From positions 26,931 to 90,930 of the forward strand of contig JAMJFO010000007.1 of assembly GCA_023544645.1 (NCBI GenBank): a DNA stretch of 64,000 nt, given 5' to 3'. The DNA comes from Desulfobulbaceae bacterium (GTDB taxonomy: Bacteria > Desulfobacterota > Desulfobulbia > Desulfobulbales > Desulfobulbaceae). Below are positions 45,617 to 54,438 of the stretch, one piece after another. The notes beneath the pieces were generated by a model. The model saw nothing but the letters and a program-made list of their open reading frames with translations, searched no databases and had not been told where the DNA came from. Made by a program: the position numbers and the translations under genes. Each line of letters opens with the position of its first letter. The stretch's first letter is position 1.

Positions 45617-46842
45617 GGCTGGGACTCCTTTTCCAGAAACCTGGCGATAAACCGGGCCCCGCTGTCGAGGTTGAGCCCGTTTTCCGCAACGGCACGTTGT
45701 ACATTTGCTTCCGAATAGGCAAGACCGGACGGCTGTTCCGTCCCCCGGGAATCATACAGAAGCATGGGCACCGGCCAGTCCTCGTGCGTCCTGCGGCAGA
45801 GGGGGGTGTAATGGTCCATGGTCACGACCACCCGGAAGGGTTCGTTGCGCCGCTCCATTTCCTCGACAATGGGCTTGACGATCCGCGCGTCAAAGTCCTC
45901 GATGGCCTGTATTTTTTCCTTCAGCAACCCCTGGTGGCCGGCCTCGTCCGGCGCCTCGACATGCACCAGGACAAAATCATTGTCCGTCAGCGCCTGCAGG
46001 GCCGCGGCAGCCTTGCCCTCGTAATTGGTGTCAAGATAGCCGGTCGCGCCCTCGACATTGACAATGCGCAGCCCAGCGCAGATGCCCATGCCCTTGAGCA
46101 GGTCAACGGCCGAGATGAGAGTGCCGTCAACACCGTACCGCTGCCGAAAGGATTCGAGTTTGAGCGGCCTCCCTTCGCCCCAGGGCCAGAGGCTGTTGGC
46201 CGGTTTCAGGCCGTCCAGCATGCGGTGCCGGTTCACCGGGTGTGTTGCCAGGATTGATGCGCTTTTTTCCATCAGCTTCCTGAGCTGTTCTATCCGCAGG
46301 TACGCGCTGTATGGCTCGCTCACGTCCTGATCCATGTAGTCATGGGGCGGTACGGTGGTAAGGGAGGGCAGGCCGCCCTTGACTATCAGCAGATGCCGAT
46401 AGCTGATGCCGGGATAGAATGTGAACTGCTCGTTGCCGCAGGATTCCTGAACAGCGGTGATGAGCTCGGCGGCCTCGGCCGTGGCAATGTGGCCGGCGCT
46501 GAAATCGCGCATGATGATTTTGCCGGGTTGGGAGTGGTCAAGGGTAACCAGGTTGCACCGGAAGGCGATCTCGTCGGGAGCGATCTCCACGCCCATGCTG
46601 GCGGCCTCGATGGGCGCCCGGCCGGTATAGTATTTTTCCGGTTCGTAGCCGAGCAGGGAGAGATTGGCAACATCGCTGCCCGGAGCAAAACCTTCCGGAA
46701 CAGTTCGGACCAGGAGCATCTCGCCGTGTCTGGCCAGGCGGTCCATGGTTGGAGTGTTGGCCGCTTCGAGGGGCGTTTTGTTGTCAATTTCCGGCACGGG
46801 AAGATCGCCCATGCCGTCGCCCACAAGAAGGATATATTTCAT
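45613..46842 (-). CDS. phosphoglycerate-mutase-like enzyme, proposed homoserine kinase
   Basis: This 409-residue alkaline-phosphatase-superfamily protein is related to archaeal cofactor-independent phosphoglycerate mutase. It begins KYILLVGDGMGDLP, with metal ligands in the first Asp and in VHVEAPDEAGHQG and TMDHYTPLCRRTHEDWP. A branch of this family is annotated as a proposed homoserine kinase in genomes lacking ThrB. Position 18 bp after homoserine dehydrogenase supports that reading. Phosphoglycerate mutase activity remains the alternative. Confidence 0.78.
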   Translation of the reverse strand: MKYILLVGDGMGDLPVPEIDNKTPLEAANTPTMDRLARHGEMLLVRTVPEGFAPGSDVANLSLLGYEPEKYYTGRAPIEAASMGVEIAPDEIAFRCNLVTLDHSQPGKIIMRDFSAGHIATAEAAELITAVQESCGNEQFTFYPGISYRHLLIVKGGLPSLTTVPPHDYMDQDVSEPYSAYLRIEQLRKLMEKSASILATHPVNRHRMLDGLKPANSLWPWGEGRPLKLESFRQRYGVDGTLISAVDLLKGMGICAGLRIVNVEGATGYLDTNYEGKAAAALQALTDNDFVLVHVEAPDEAGHQGLLKEKIQAIEDFDARIVKPIVEEMERRNEPFRVVVTMDHYTPLCRRTHEDWPVPMLLYDSRGTEQPSGLAYSEANVQRAVAENGLNLDSGARFIARFLEKESQP

Positions 46843-46860
46843 GCCGGGACCCGGGTGTAA

Positions 46861-48168
46861 TTATTCTTCTGTTTCCAGGATGCGGATATTAATCGTTTCG
46901 CTGGTGACATGCTCCAGGGAGTCGATTTCGTGCAGCGCTTTTTTGATCGAGGACTCCTGGGCGGTATGAGTACGCATGACAACGGAGACCGGACCGCGCT
47001 GCTTGCGCCCCTTCTGGATGACCGATTCAATGCTGATGCCGTGTTTGCTCAGGATTCCGGCAATGGCTGCCAGCACGCCCGGCTCGTCCCTGGCGGAAAT
47101 TCTGAAATAGTATGGACAGGAAAGTTCCTCCATGGTCGATATCCGCCGGTCAACAAATTGATCGGGAAGGTAGGAGAGGGCCGGTACCCGGTTGACGGAA
47201 CCGGACTGGATGTTCCGGGCAATGTCGACCACGTCGGCAGCTACGGCGCTGCCGGTGGGCATCTTGCCGGCTCCCTGGCCGTACAGCAGGACGTTGCCCA
47301 CCGCGTCGCCGGTGAAGTGAATGGCATTGAAGGCGCCGTTGATGCTGGCCAGCAGGTGATTGTCCGGGACCATGGTCGGATGGACCCGCGCTTCCACATG
47401 ATCGCCGTGGTTGCGGCTGATGGCCAGCAGCTTGATCCGGTAGCCGAATTCCCGGGCAAACTGGATGTCGACCGGCTCAATGCGGGTTATGCCTTCAACG
47501 GCGATCTGCCCCAGGCTGATCTTCATGCCATAGGCCATGGTTACCAGGATGGCCAGCTTGTGGGCGGTGTCGATCCCTTCGATGTCATAGGTGGGATCGG
47601 CCTCGGCAAAACCCTGGGCCTGGGCATCTTTCAGGACTTCGGCAAAAGGGATGTTCTCATCGGTCATCCTGGTAAGGATATAGTTGGCCGTGCCGTTCAT
47701 GATACCCATGATTGACTCGATGCGATTGGCAACCAGTCCTTCCTTAAGGGCCTTGATCACCGGAATGCCCCCGCCGACGCTGGCCTCGAAACCCACCTCG
47801 ACATTCTTCCTGGCGGCGGCCTCGAAAATCTCCCAGCCTTCCTGGGAGATGAGGGCCTTGTTGGCGGTCACTACATGCTTGCCCGCCTCGATGGCCTTGA
47901 GCATGAAGGTTTTAGCCGGTTCAATACCGCCGATGAGCTCGACAATGATATCGATGTCCGGGTCGTTGAACAGGTCGTTGGCGTCATTGGTTAATTGGAC
48001 TCCGGCAAACTGCAGCGGCAGTTCCCTGGTCATGATGTCCGCCACCCTGGCCAGACGGATCGATAACCCCGTCCGTTTTTCCAGCCGCTGCTGCTGGGCG
48101 ATGAGAACCTCGGCAAGGCCGCTGCCGACTGTTCCGAACCCGATGAGTCCTACCTGTATTTCTTTCAT
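46861..48168 (-). CDS. hom: homoserine dehydrogenase
   Basis: This 435-residue enzyme reduces aspartate semialdehyde to homoserine for threonine and methionine. The Rossmann start is VGLIGFGTVGSGLAEVL. The catalytic region has IMGIMNGTANYILTRM and GFAEADPTYDIEGIDTAHKLAIL. A C-terminal ACT domain (about 350-430) suggests allosteric control. It is divergent from adk. It competes with the ectoine pathway for aspartate semialdehyde. Confidence 0.94.
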   Translation of the reverse strand: MKEIQVGLIGFGTVGSGLAEVLIAQQQRLEKRTGLSIRLARVADIMTRELPLQFAGVQLTNDANDLFNDPDIDIIVELIGGIEPAKTFMLKAIEAGKHVVTANKALISQEGWEIFEAAARKNVEVGFEASVGGGIPVIKALKEGLVANRIESIMGIMNGTANYILTRMTDENIPFAEVLKDAQAQGFAEADPTYDIEGIDTAHKLAILVTMAYGMKISLGQIAVEGITRIEPVDIQFAREFGYRIKLLAISRNHGDHVEARVHPTMVPDNHLLASINGAFNAIHFTGDAVGNVLLYGQGAGKMPTGSAVAADVVDIARNIQSGSVNRVPALSYLPDQFVDRRISTMEELSCPYYFRISARDEPGVLAAIAGILSKHGISIESVIQKGRKQRGPVSVVMRTHTAQESSIKKALHEIDSLEHVTSETINIRILETEE

Positions 48169-48219
48169 GCTGTTCCGTACTGTATATAGGTTGATAACTG
48201 AATTTTAGTCTGCGCAACA

Positions 48220-48254
48220 CATACTCTTTTTGCATCATCTTGTCAAAAAGTATG
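48220..48254. other. imperfect hairpin between hom and adk
   Basis: CATACT-c-TTTTTG (48220-48232) pairs with CAAAAAGTATG (48244-48254), an 11-bp stem with one bulge, in the divergent 236-bp promoter region. No T run follows on either strand. An operator or a transcript leader stem is possible. Confidence 0.35.
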
Positions 48255-48404
48255 CGTGCACATTTTCGTAGCTTAAATGATGAAGTTACGTTATAGTTTG
48301 TACTTTAATGAATTGCCATTCATGATTATCCAGTGGGCTTTTTTCTGTTATATCAGTTAGTTATTTAGCCATAACCTTTTTAATTTCAACGCAAGGAGAC
48401 AGGT

Positions 48405-49079
48405 ATGAATATTTTGACTTTTGGACCGAACGGCAGCGGCAAGGGCACCCAGGGCGCCATTGTGCAGAAAAAGTACAATATTGATCACATCGAGTCCGGC
48501 GCTATTTTCCGCGAACACATCAAGGGCGGCACCGAGCTTGGCAAGAAAGCCAAGGAATATATCGACCGCGGTGATCTGGTCCCCGATGATATCACCATCC
48601 CCATGGTGCTGGAGACCCTTGGCAAATCCAAGGAAAAAGGATGGCTGCTGGACGGCTTCCCGCGCTCACTCGCCCAGGCTTCAGCCCTGGACAAGGCGCT
48701 CAGGGAGTCGGGCATGAAACTTGATTATGTCATCGAGATCCAGCTTGATCGCGAGATAGCCAAGGAGCGGATCATGGGCCGCCGTCTCTGCGTCAATGAC
48801 AACAACCATCCCAACCATATCGCCTTTGACGCAATCAAGCCGGTCGAAAAAGACGGTAAGCTGGTCTGCCGGGTCTGCGGCGGCGATCTCAACACCAGGG
48901 CCGACGACCAGGACGAGGAAGCGATCAACAAACGTCATGATATTTATTATGATGAGAACACCGGCACCATGGCCGCGGTCAATTATTTTAAGAATGTGGA
49001 CGGACCCAAGGTTATTTCCGTTGATGGAGCAGCCAGCATCCAGGAGGTTTCCGAATCCATCATGAGTCAGCTCGACTGA
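48405..49079 (+). CDS. adk: adenylate kinase with metal-binding LID
   Basis: This 224-residue kinase interconverts AMP, ADP and ATP. The P-loop is GPNGSGKGTQ (7-16). The LID carries Cys129, His135, Cys155 and Cys158 (Cys-x5-His-x19-Cys-x2-Cys). This matches the metal-binding LID described for Desulfovibrio gigas adenylate kinase, with a loop four residues longer. RADDQDEEAINKRHDIYY follows. ATG 48405 has AAGGAGAC upstream. A strong terminator follows. Confidence 0.94.
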   Translation: MNILTFGPNGSGKGTQGAIVQKKYNIDHIESGAIFREHIKGGTELGKKAKEYIDRGDLVPDDITIPMVLETLGKSKEKGWLLDGFPRSLAQASALDKALRESGMKLDYVIEIQLDREIAKERIMGRRLCVNDNNHPNHIAFDAIKPVEKDGKLVCRVCGGDLNTRADDQDEEAINKRHDIYYDENTGTMAAVNYFKNVDGPKVISVDGAASIQEVSESIMSQLD

Positions 49080-49103
49080 TTATATTTTCCGTCCGCTGGT
49101 CTG

Positions 49104-49145
49104 AAAAACGTTTCCATGTCCTCCTGGGTCTGGAAACGTTTTTTT
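49104..49145 (+). terminator. terminator after adk
   Basis: AAAAACGTTTCCA and TGGAAACGTTTTT form a perfect 13-bp stem around a 14-base loop, running into T. Confidence 0.85.
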
Positions 49146-49183
49146 GTTTGACAGTACAGGGTTTTTTTTTCATTGTGGCCACC

Positions 49184-49762
49184 ATGAAAAGTCATATTTT
49201 ATCTAATCTTGCCGGGTCCATCAGGGCGCAGCAGGAATTTGCCGAGGCATCGGCCGACCGCATAGTTCAGCTTGTCCAATGGACCGTTGCGACATTCCGG
49301 TCCGGCGGCAAGTTGCTTCTTTTCGGTAATGGCGGCAGCGCCGCCGATGCCCAGCATGTGGCGGCGGAATTCGTCAACCGCTTCAAGATAGACCGGCACC
49401 CGCTTCCCGCCATTGCCCTGACCACGGACAGTTCCGTGCTCACCAGTATCGGCAACGATTTCAGCTTTGACCTGATCTTTGTCAAGCAGATCCAGGCCCT
49501 GGGCAAACGGGGCGATCTGGCCCTGGGCATTTCCACCAGCGGTAATTCCCCCAACGTGCTCAAGGCCATAACCACGGCCCGGGAAATGGGGCTGCGCACC
49601 GCCGCTTTGACCGGCGGCAGCACAAAACCGGGCGGAGAGATAGGAGCCGTGGCGGATCTGGTCCTCAACGTGCCCAGCGACTCCACCCCCCATATCCAGG
49701 AAGCCCACCTCTGGGTGGAGCACATTTTGTGTGAACTCGTGGAAAAGGAGCTGTTCGCTTGA
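49184..49762 (+). CDS. gmhA: SIS-domain phosphoheptose isomerase
   Basis: This 192-residue isomerase converts sedoheptulose-7-phosphate to D-glycero-D-manno-heptose-7-phosphate for lipopolysaccharide. It has the SIS motifs LLLFGNGGSAADAQHVAAEFVNRF, GISTSGNSPNVLKAI and the end IQEAHLWVEHILCELVE with catalytic residues. ATG 49184 gives exactly the E. coli length; upstream in-frame TTG/GTG codons start inside the terminator region. No other heptose gene is adjacent. It is coupled to the next gene by a TTGA overlap. Confidence 0.88.
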   Translation: MKSHILSNLAGSIRAQQEFAEASADRIVQLVQWTVATFRSGGKLLLFGNGGSAADAQHVAAEFVNRFKIDRHPLPAIALTTDSSVLTSIGNDFSFDLIFVKQIQALGKRGDLALGISTSGNSPNVLKAITTAREMGLRTAALTGGSTKPGGEIGAVADLVLNVPSDSTPHIQEAHLWVEHILCELVEKELFA

Positions 49763-50724
49763 TACCTGAACCCCTTGATTTTAAAGGCCTGCATACCTAC
49801 TCTGTTCATGACCGCCACTCCAAGGTCACGGTGGAGGATTTTGCCCGTCCCCTGCACGCCGGGATGAGCGTCCGCCAGCTGCTGCAATCGCTTCCCGGCC
49901 AGCTGGCGGGCAGAGATTTTCCTGAACTGGTGCAGCGTATCGCCGAGGCCCACCGCAACGGGAAACCGGTTATTGTCGGCATGGGGGCCCATGTCATCAA
50001 GGTCGGACTCAATCCGGTGCTGATTGACCTGATGCGAAGGGGCATAATCACTGCCATTGGACTGAACGGGGCCGGAATTATCCATGATGCCGAGATTGCC
50101 ATGGTCGGGCGCACTTCGGAGGAGGTTGCCGATGTCCTCGGCGCCGGGGCATTCGGCGCCGCCCGTGAGACCGGCGAGGTCCTGAACGGGGCGATCTGCC
50201 GGGGCGCGGAGAAAAATATCGGCCTCGGCGAGGCAGTCGGTGAGGTTCTGCTGGAGCAGGAATTTCCCTATAATGAGCAGAGCATTCTGGCCCAGGCCCG
50301 CAAAATGGATATCCCGGTCACCGTCCATGTGGCAGTGGGCACGGACATCATCCACATCCATCCCGGCGCTGACGGATCAGCCATCGGCCAGACCAGCCAC
50401 CACGATTTCAGGATATTCTGCAGCCTGGTTGCGGATCTGGAAGGCGGTGTTTATCTTAACATCGGCTCAGCGGTGCTGCTGCCCGAGGTCTTTCTCAAGG
50501 CCCTGACAGTGGTCCGCAACCTGGGCCACCAAGTCAGGAATCTGACCACGGCCAATTTTGATTTTATCCGGCATTACCGTCCGGCCACCAACGTTGTCCA
50601 CCGTCCCACCCTGGAAGGAGGGCGCGGATTTAATTTTACCGGCCATCACGAGTTGATGATCCCGCTGCTCGGAGCAGCTCTGCTTGATGCCCTGGCCGAT
50701 GAAACGGCAGGAGCGGAGCGCTGA
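49759..50724 (+). CDS. deoxyhypusine-synthase-like protein of unknown function
   Basis: This 321-residue protein is of the deoxyhypusine-synthase-like NAD-binding type, by general resemblance. Glycine-rich segments are VIVGMGAHVIKVGL, AIGLNGAGIIHDAEIA and GGVYLNIGSAVLLPEVFLKAL. The C-terminal GGGRGF-like loop is followed by TGHHELMIPLLGAALLDAL. Bacteria lack eIF5A, so it does not make deoxyhypusine; homospermidine synthesis or another NAD-linked reaction is possible. The TTG start overlaps the gmhA stop with GGAG upstream. The tie to heptose metabolism is inferred only from coupling. Confidence 0.55.
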   Translation: MIPEPLDFKGLHTYSVHDRHSKVTVEDFARPLHAGMSVRQLLQSLPGQLAGRDFPELVQRIAEAHRNGKPVIVGMGAHVIKVGLNPVLIDLMRRGIITAIGLNGAGIIHDAEIAMVGRTSEEVADVLGAGAFGAARETGEVLNGAICRGAEKNIGLGEAVGEVLLEQEFPYNEQSILAQARKMDIPVTVHVAVGTDIIHIHPGADGSAIGQTSHHDFRIFCSLVADLEGGVYLNIGSAVLLPEVFLKALTVVRNLGHQVRNLTTANFDFIRHYRPATNVVHRPTLEGGRGFNFTGHHELMIPLLGAALLDALADETAGAER

Positions 50725-50794
50725 TGAACGAAAACAATTGTCAGGCGGGACAAAATTCCCGGCAGAGAGTACGGAGCCTAGTTCAGATATCATT

Positions 50795-52366
50795 ATGAGT
50801 GCATCGAAAAAAACAGTTCGGGAAACCGGCAAAGTCTATCTGGTAGGCGCCGGTCCGGGCGACCCGGGCCTGATTACCCTGCGCGGCAAGTTTTTGCTGG
50901 AGCGGGCAGAGGTGGTTGTCTATGACTATCTTGCCAACAAGAAGCTTTTACAGCATGCGCCCTCCACCGCCCAACTTGTTTACGTGGGCAAAAAAGGGGG
51001 CGGCCTCCATGCCTATACCCAGGAAGGCATAAACAAGCTGCTGGTTGAACATGGCAAGGCCGGCAAGATCGTTGTCCGGCTTAAAGGGGGCGATCCGTTT
51101 ATTTTCGGCCGCGGGGCCGAGGAAATCGAGGAGTTGGTCGCGGCGGGAATTCCGTTCGAAGTTGTGCCGGGGGTGACCTCGGCAACGGCAGCCGCGACCT
51201 ATGCCGGGATCCCCATCACCCACCGGGGTTATACGGCCTCGGTGGCCTTTATTACCGGCCATGAAGACCCGACCAAAAAAGAATCCAATATCAGGTGGGA
51301 CAAGCTGGCCACCGGGGCCGGCACCCTTGTCATCTTCATGGGCATTAAAAATCTGCCGATTATTATGGCAAAGCTGATTGAGAACGGCCGCGATCCGAAA
51401 ACACCGGTGGCCGTTGTCCGCTGGGCGTCTACCCCGGAGCAGCATTCCGTCGAAGGAACGCTGGAGACCATTACCGAGGTGGTGCGGGAGGCCGGGATCA
51501 AGCCTCCGGCCCTGGTGGTGGTCGGCGAGGTGGTCAAGCTGCGCAAGACCATAGACTGGTATGAAAAAAGGCCCCTGTTCGGCAAGCGTATTGTGGTAAC
51601 CCGCACCAGGGAGCAGGCCAGCGAACTGGTGGCCCTGCTGGAGGAGCACGGGGCGGATTGCCTTGAATTTTCGACCATCAACATCGAACCGGTGGACGAC
51701 TATCAGGTCCTGGACCGGGAACTTGCGCAAATCTCTTCCTGTGGATGGCTGCTCTTTACCAGCCTCAACGCTGTTACCTATTTTTTCCGGCGCCTCAACC
51801 ATCTCGGTCTTGATGCCAGGGCCCTTGCCGGGGTCAGGATAGCGGTGGTCGGCAAGGCCACCGGGGACGAACTGGTGAAGTACGGCATCAAGGTCGACCT
51901 GATTCCGGAAAAATTCACCGGCGAAGGCCTTGCCGAAGCGCTTATCAGCCAGGGTGTGAAGGGCAGCAGGATTCTTCTGCCCAGGGCCGTGAAGGCGCGG
52001 GATGTTCTGCCGGAAATGCTCACCGGCGCCGGCGCCGAAGTGGTCATTGCCCCGGTGTACCGGAATGTTCCCCCGGGGGGCAGAACAGATCTGCTCCGCG
52101 AGAAGCTTGAAGAGAAAAAGATAGATATGGTCACTTTTACCAGTTCATCCACGGTGACCAATTTTCTGACCATGGTCGATGCAGCGTCGGAAGAGGAGCT
52201 GCACCGGATGCTGGATGATGTTTCCATGGCAGCCATTGGGCCTATCACCGCGAAAACGATCGAGGAGAGCGGGCTCCGGGTGGATGTTCAGCCCGAAAGC
52301 TATACTATTCCAGATATGGTGGACGCCATTGTTGACCACTATCGCCGAGCCAAAAACATGGATTGA
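50795..52366 (+). CDS. cobA-hemD: uroporphyrinogen-III C-methyltransferase / uroporphyrinogen-III synthase fusion
   Basis: This 523-residue bifunctional enzyme cyclises hydroxymethylbilane to uroporphyrinogen III and methylates it to precorrin-2 for siroheme and B12. The N-terminal SUMT domain (about 10-260) has [34 protein letters not shown] and [15 protein letters not shown]. The C-terminal HemD domain (about 268-520) begins [18 protein letters not shown] and includes [14 protein letters not shown] 50795 sits at the start of the conserved part; the ribosome site is weak. Such fusions are common in anaerobes. Confidence 0.92.
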   Translation: MSASKKTVRETGKVYLVGAGPGDPGLITLRGKFLLERAEVVVYDYLANKKLLQHAPSTAQLVYVGKKGGGLHAYTQEGINKLLVEHGKAGKIVVRLKGGDPFIFGRGAEEIEELVAAGIPFEVVPGVTSATAAATYAGIPITHRGYTASVAFITGHEDPTKKESNIRWDKLATGAGTLVIFMGIKNLPIIMAKLIENGRDPKTPVAVVRWASTPEQHSVEGTLETITEVVREAGIKPPALVVVGEVVKLRKTIDWYEKRPLFGKRIVVTRTREQASELVALLEEHGADCLEFSTINIEPVDDYQVLDRELAQISSCGWLLFTSLNAVTYFFRRLNHLGLDARALAGVRIAVVGKATGDELVKYGIKVDLIPEKFTGEGLAEALISQGVKGSRILLPRAVKARDVLPEMLTGAGAEVVIAPVYRNVPPGGRTDLLREKLEEKKIDMVTFTSSSTVTNFLTMVDAASEEELHRMLDDVSMAAIGPITAKTIEESGLRVDVQPESYTIPDMVDAIVDHYRRAKNMD

Positions 52367-52445
52367 GCCACTGCTGCTCTTCAGGGAAAAATTGTCGAAG
52401 CTGCCCGGCCGCCCAGCGGAAGATCCGGCTGACGGGCCGGACAGC

Positions 52446-52757
52446 ATGACCGGGAAAGCGGTTCTGTGCCGTACCTGCCGGGCAGTTGTAACAGGCCGGG
52501 ACCGGGAGATATCGGTCAACGGCAAACACCTGCACACCTTTTTCAACCCAGCCGGAATCGTCTATGAGATCCGCTGCTTTTCAGCAGCGCCTGGCTGCAT
52601 CAACCATGGCCGGCCCACCGATGAGTTTACCTGGTTTACCGGCCATACCTGGGAATACAGCCTCTGTGCCACCTGCCTTGATCATCTGGGCTGGTTCTAT
52701 ACTTCTTCCGGCCCCTCCTTTTTCGGACTGATCAACAGCAAGCTGATTGTTGAATAA
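52446..52757 (+). CDS. cereblon-type CULT-domain protein
   Basis: This protein of about 103 residues is a single CULT domain, the fold of the thalidomide-binding part of cereblon. It carries a zinc site (Cys8, Cys11, Cys74, Cys77) and the aromatic-cage tryptophans W63, W69 and W83, in TWFTGHTWEYSLCATCLDHLGWFY. HLHTFFNPAGIVYEI and APGC are also family features. A stand-alone bacterial homologue is known from Magnetospirillum. ATG 52446 is chosen; TTG 52392 (AGGGA upstream) would add 18 residues. It follows cobA-hemD by 79 bp. Its natural ligand is unknown. Confidence 0.82.
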   Translation: MTGKAVLCRTCRAVVTGRDREISVNGKHLHTFFNPAGIVYEIRCFSAAPGCINHGRPTDEFTWFTGHTWEYSLCATCLDHLGWFYTSSGPSFFGLINSKLIVE

Positions 52758-52768
52758 TCTCTGTCCCT

Positions 52769-53611
52769 TTAAATGCTGGTCCGGTGCATATCCTGCCATT
52801 GGGGCGACAGCCAATCCTGTCCGCCGGTCAGCACAAAGTAGAGCAGACCGAGCAGGACGGCTATCGGCAGGATAAAGCCGATGATCGTTACCGCCCACCA
52901 GAAGATTCTGCCCGCGCCGCCGGTTTCCGGCTCCATGGCGCCCTTGACAGACTTGAGATCATGGTACATTTCCAGGATGTACAGCATGAAAAAAGGGGCA
53001 AAAAGGATGGAAAGAAGCTGGCCCAGGAAGGGAACAATGGCGGCCATAACCGATAGCAGCCAGACAACGGCCATTTTGCCGAAGGTATTCCAGCCGTATC
53101 CCCGGACATACTCCCGGCTGACCAGCAAGGCATCGAGCCCCCGCCGGTCCTCGGCCAGCAGGATGAACGGGCAGAAGCTGAACCAGACAAGGAAAAGGAA
53201 ACCGGGCAGGACACCCAAGGCAAAACCGGTGGTCAGTATTCCGGACAGGATGGTCACCACCCAGGTCATGGGCCAGAGGTATTCCCAGCCGCGCTGAAAT
53301 GCTTCGATGATGCCGAGTTCCTCGTCAACGACAATGGCCGCCAGGGCGGTCTGGCACCAGATGAAAAGAATAATGACGGCCAGCAGCAGGATAGTCATGA
53401 GAGGCGCCATGATAAAGATGGCGGTTGTATCGTGTATGACATGGGCCAGGATCGCCCCGCCGAAAATACCGAAGAGGACCGTGATCATGCTCAGTCCGCC
53501 GAACATCACTGTGCCTATCAGGAGTACGGCGAGGAGGGGCAGGGCTCTGCGTTTGTACTGAGTCCAGGTGCGGGAAAAAAGTTCACTGATCGGGATAAGC
53601 TGTTTATCCAT
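52769..53611 (-). CDS. polytopic membrane protein, YciC/DUF975-like
   Basis: This 280-residue integral membrane protein has about six hydrophobic segments. It resembles YciC or glycerophosphodiester-phosphodiesterase membrane-domain proteins (LFSRTWTQYKRRALPLLAVLLIG start, and EELGIIEAFQRGWEYLWPM repeat-type motif). ATG 53611 has GGAGGA seven bases upstream; a longer in-frame start lacks a site. Its function is unknown. It is the last gene of the ychF-metG-yggT operon and converges on the CULT gene. Confidence 0.7.
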   Translation of the reverse strand: MDKQLIPISELFSRTWTQYKRRALPLLAVLLIGTVMFGGLSMITVLFGIFGGAILAHVIHDTTAIFIMAPLMTILLLAVIILFIWCQTALAAIVVDEELGIIEAFQRGWEYLWPMTWVVTILSGILTTGFALGVLPGFLFLVWFSFCPFILLAEDRRGLDALLVSREYVRGYGWNTFGKMAVVWLLSVMAAIVPFLGQLLSILFAPFFMLYILEMYHDLKSVKGAMEPETGGAGRIFWWAVTIIGFILPIAVLLGLLYFVLTGGQDWLSPQWQDMHRTSI

Positions 53612-53633
53612 GGCCGGATCCTCCGGAAGGTCA

Positions 53634-53945
53634 TTATTTTGCATGGGTTGCGTGTTGCCCGAGCAGGATTTTCCGGGCATCCTGTTCTTCGCGTCCCTGG
53701 ATAATGATATCCTTGTGCCGGCTCTGCAGGCCGGATTTGATGGTAACCGAAGATTTGGGAAGACGCAGCCGCTTGGCCAGAAAGGCGACCACCGCCTTGT
53801 TGGCCCGTCCTTCGACGGGCGGCGTGGTGAGGCGGAGCTTCAGGGCATCGGCATGCAGGCCGGCAATTTCATTCCTGCCGGCCTTGGGCTGGACCAGGAG
53901 CTTGAGCAGGAGGGTACCATCCGGCAGGGTTTGCAGAAAGGGCAT
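53634..53945 (-). CDS. yggU: DUF167/YggU family protein
   Basis: This 103-residue protein of the UPF0235/DUF167 family shows LLVQPKAGRNEIAGLHADALKLRLTTPPVEGRANKAVVAFLAKRL, the family core. The molecular function is not established. The place directly after yggT (8 bp) is the common bacterial arrangement. Confidence 0.88.
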   Translation of the reverse strand: MPFLQTLPDGTLLLKLLVQPKAGRNEIAGLHADALKLRLTTPPVEGRANKAVVAFLAKRLRLPKSSVTIKSGLQSRHKDIIIQGREEQDARKILLGQHATHAK

Positions 53946-53953
53946 GGCACTTT

Positions 53954-54250
53954 TCAGCGCAGGGAAAGGGCGATCTGCTGGAGGGTTGGAACCAGGAGGT
54001 TTTGCAGGAATATAATGGCCAGGATGAGGATTATCGGGCTCAGGTCCAGGCCGCCCAGCAGGGGAATGAACCGCCGGATGCGGGAGAGGAGCGGTTCCGT
54101 CGCCTGGATCAGAAAACGGACAATGGGATTGTAGGGATCGGCGTTCACCCAGGATATCACGGCCCGGGCGAAAATAATGATGATGTAGGCGTCAAAGACA
54201 AAGTTGATCAGCTTTGCCACTGCCAGAATGAAATTTCCGAGGATAAACAT
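53954..54250 (-). CDS. yggT: YggT-family membrane protein
   Basis: This 98-residue protein has two hydrophobic segments (about 5-33 and 68-92) and the core IIIFARAVISWVNADPYNPIVRFLIQATEPLLSRIRRFIP typical of YggT. Related proteins are linked to cell division or osmotic adaptation in some bacteria. ATG 54250 has a weak GAGAGG site. A MITE ends 21 bp upstream, between metG and this gene. Confidence 0.88.
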   Translation of the reverse strand: MFILGNFILAVAKLINFVFDAYIIIIFARAVISWVNADPYNPIVRFLIQATEPLLSRIRRFIPLLGGLDLSPIILILAIIFLQNLLVPTLQQIALSLR

Positions 54251-54271
54251 ATTATGTGTGCCTCTCAGTTA

Positions 54272-54436
54272 GTGTCCATCCAGAAACGGTCTTTTTGCCC
54301 GATCTCCCGGAGTCTCGCGAGCTCGCTTACCTCGTTATGCTCAAAAAATTATCCTCGGAATATCAAATATATGCCTGCGGTAATTTTTTTCGCATGCCTT
54401 GACCTCGAACAAAAATCCTCGTTTCTGGATGGACAC
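54272..54436. mobile_element. MITE-like element with 17-bp inverted ends and 5-bp target duplication
   Basis: GTGTCCATCCAGAAACG (54272-54288) and its exact reverse complement (54420-54436) bound a 165-bp non-coding element. A subterminal TTTTTG is shared by both ends. The direct repeat AGTTA flanks it on both sides (54267-54271 and 54437-54441), as expected for transposition with a 5-bp target duplication. No reading frame of useful length lies inside, so it would need a transposase in trans. Confidence 0.85.
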
Positions 54437-54438
54437 AG

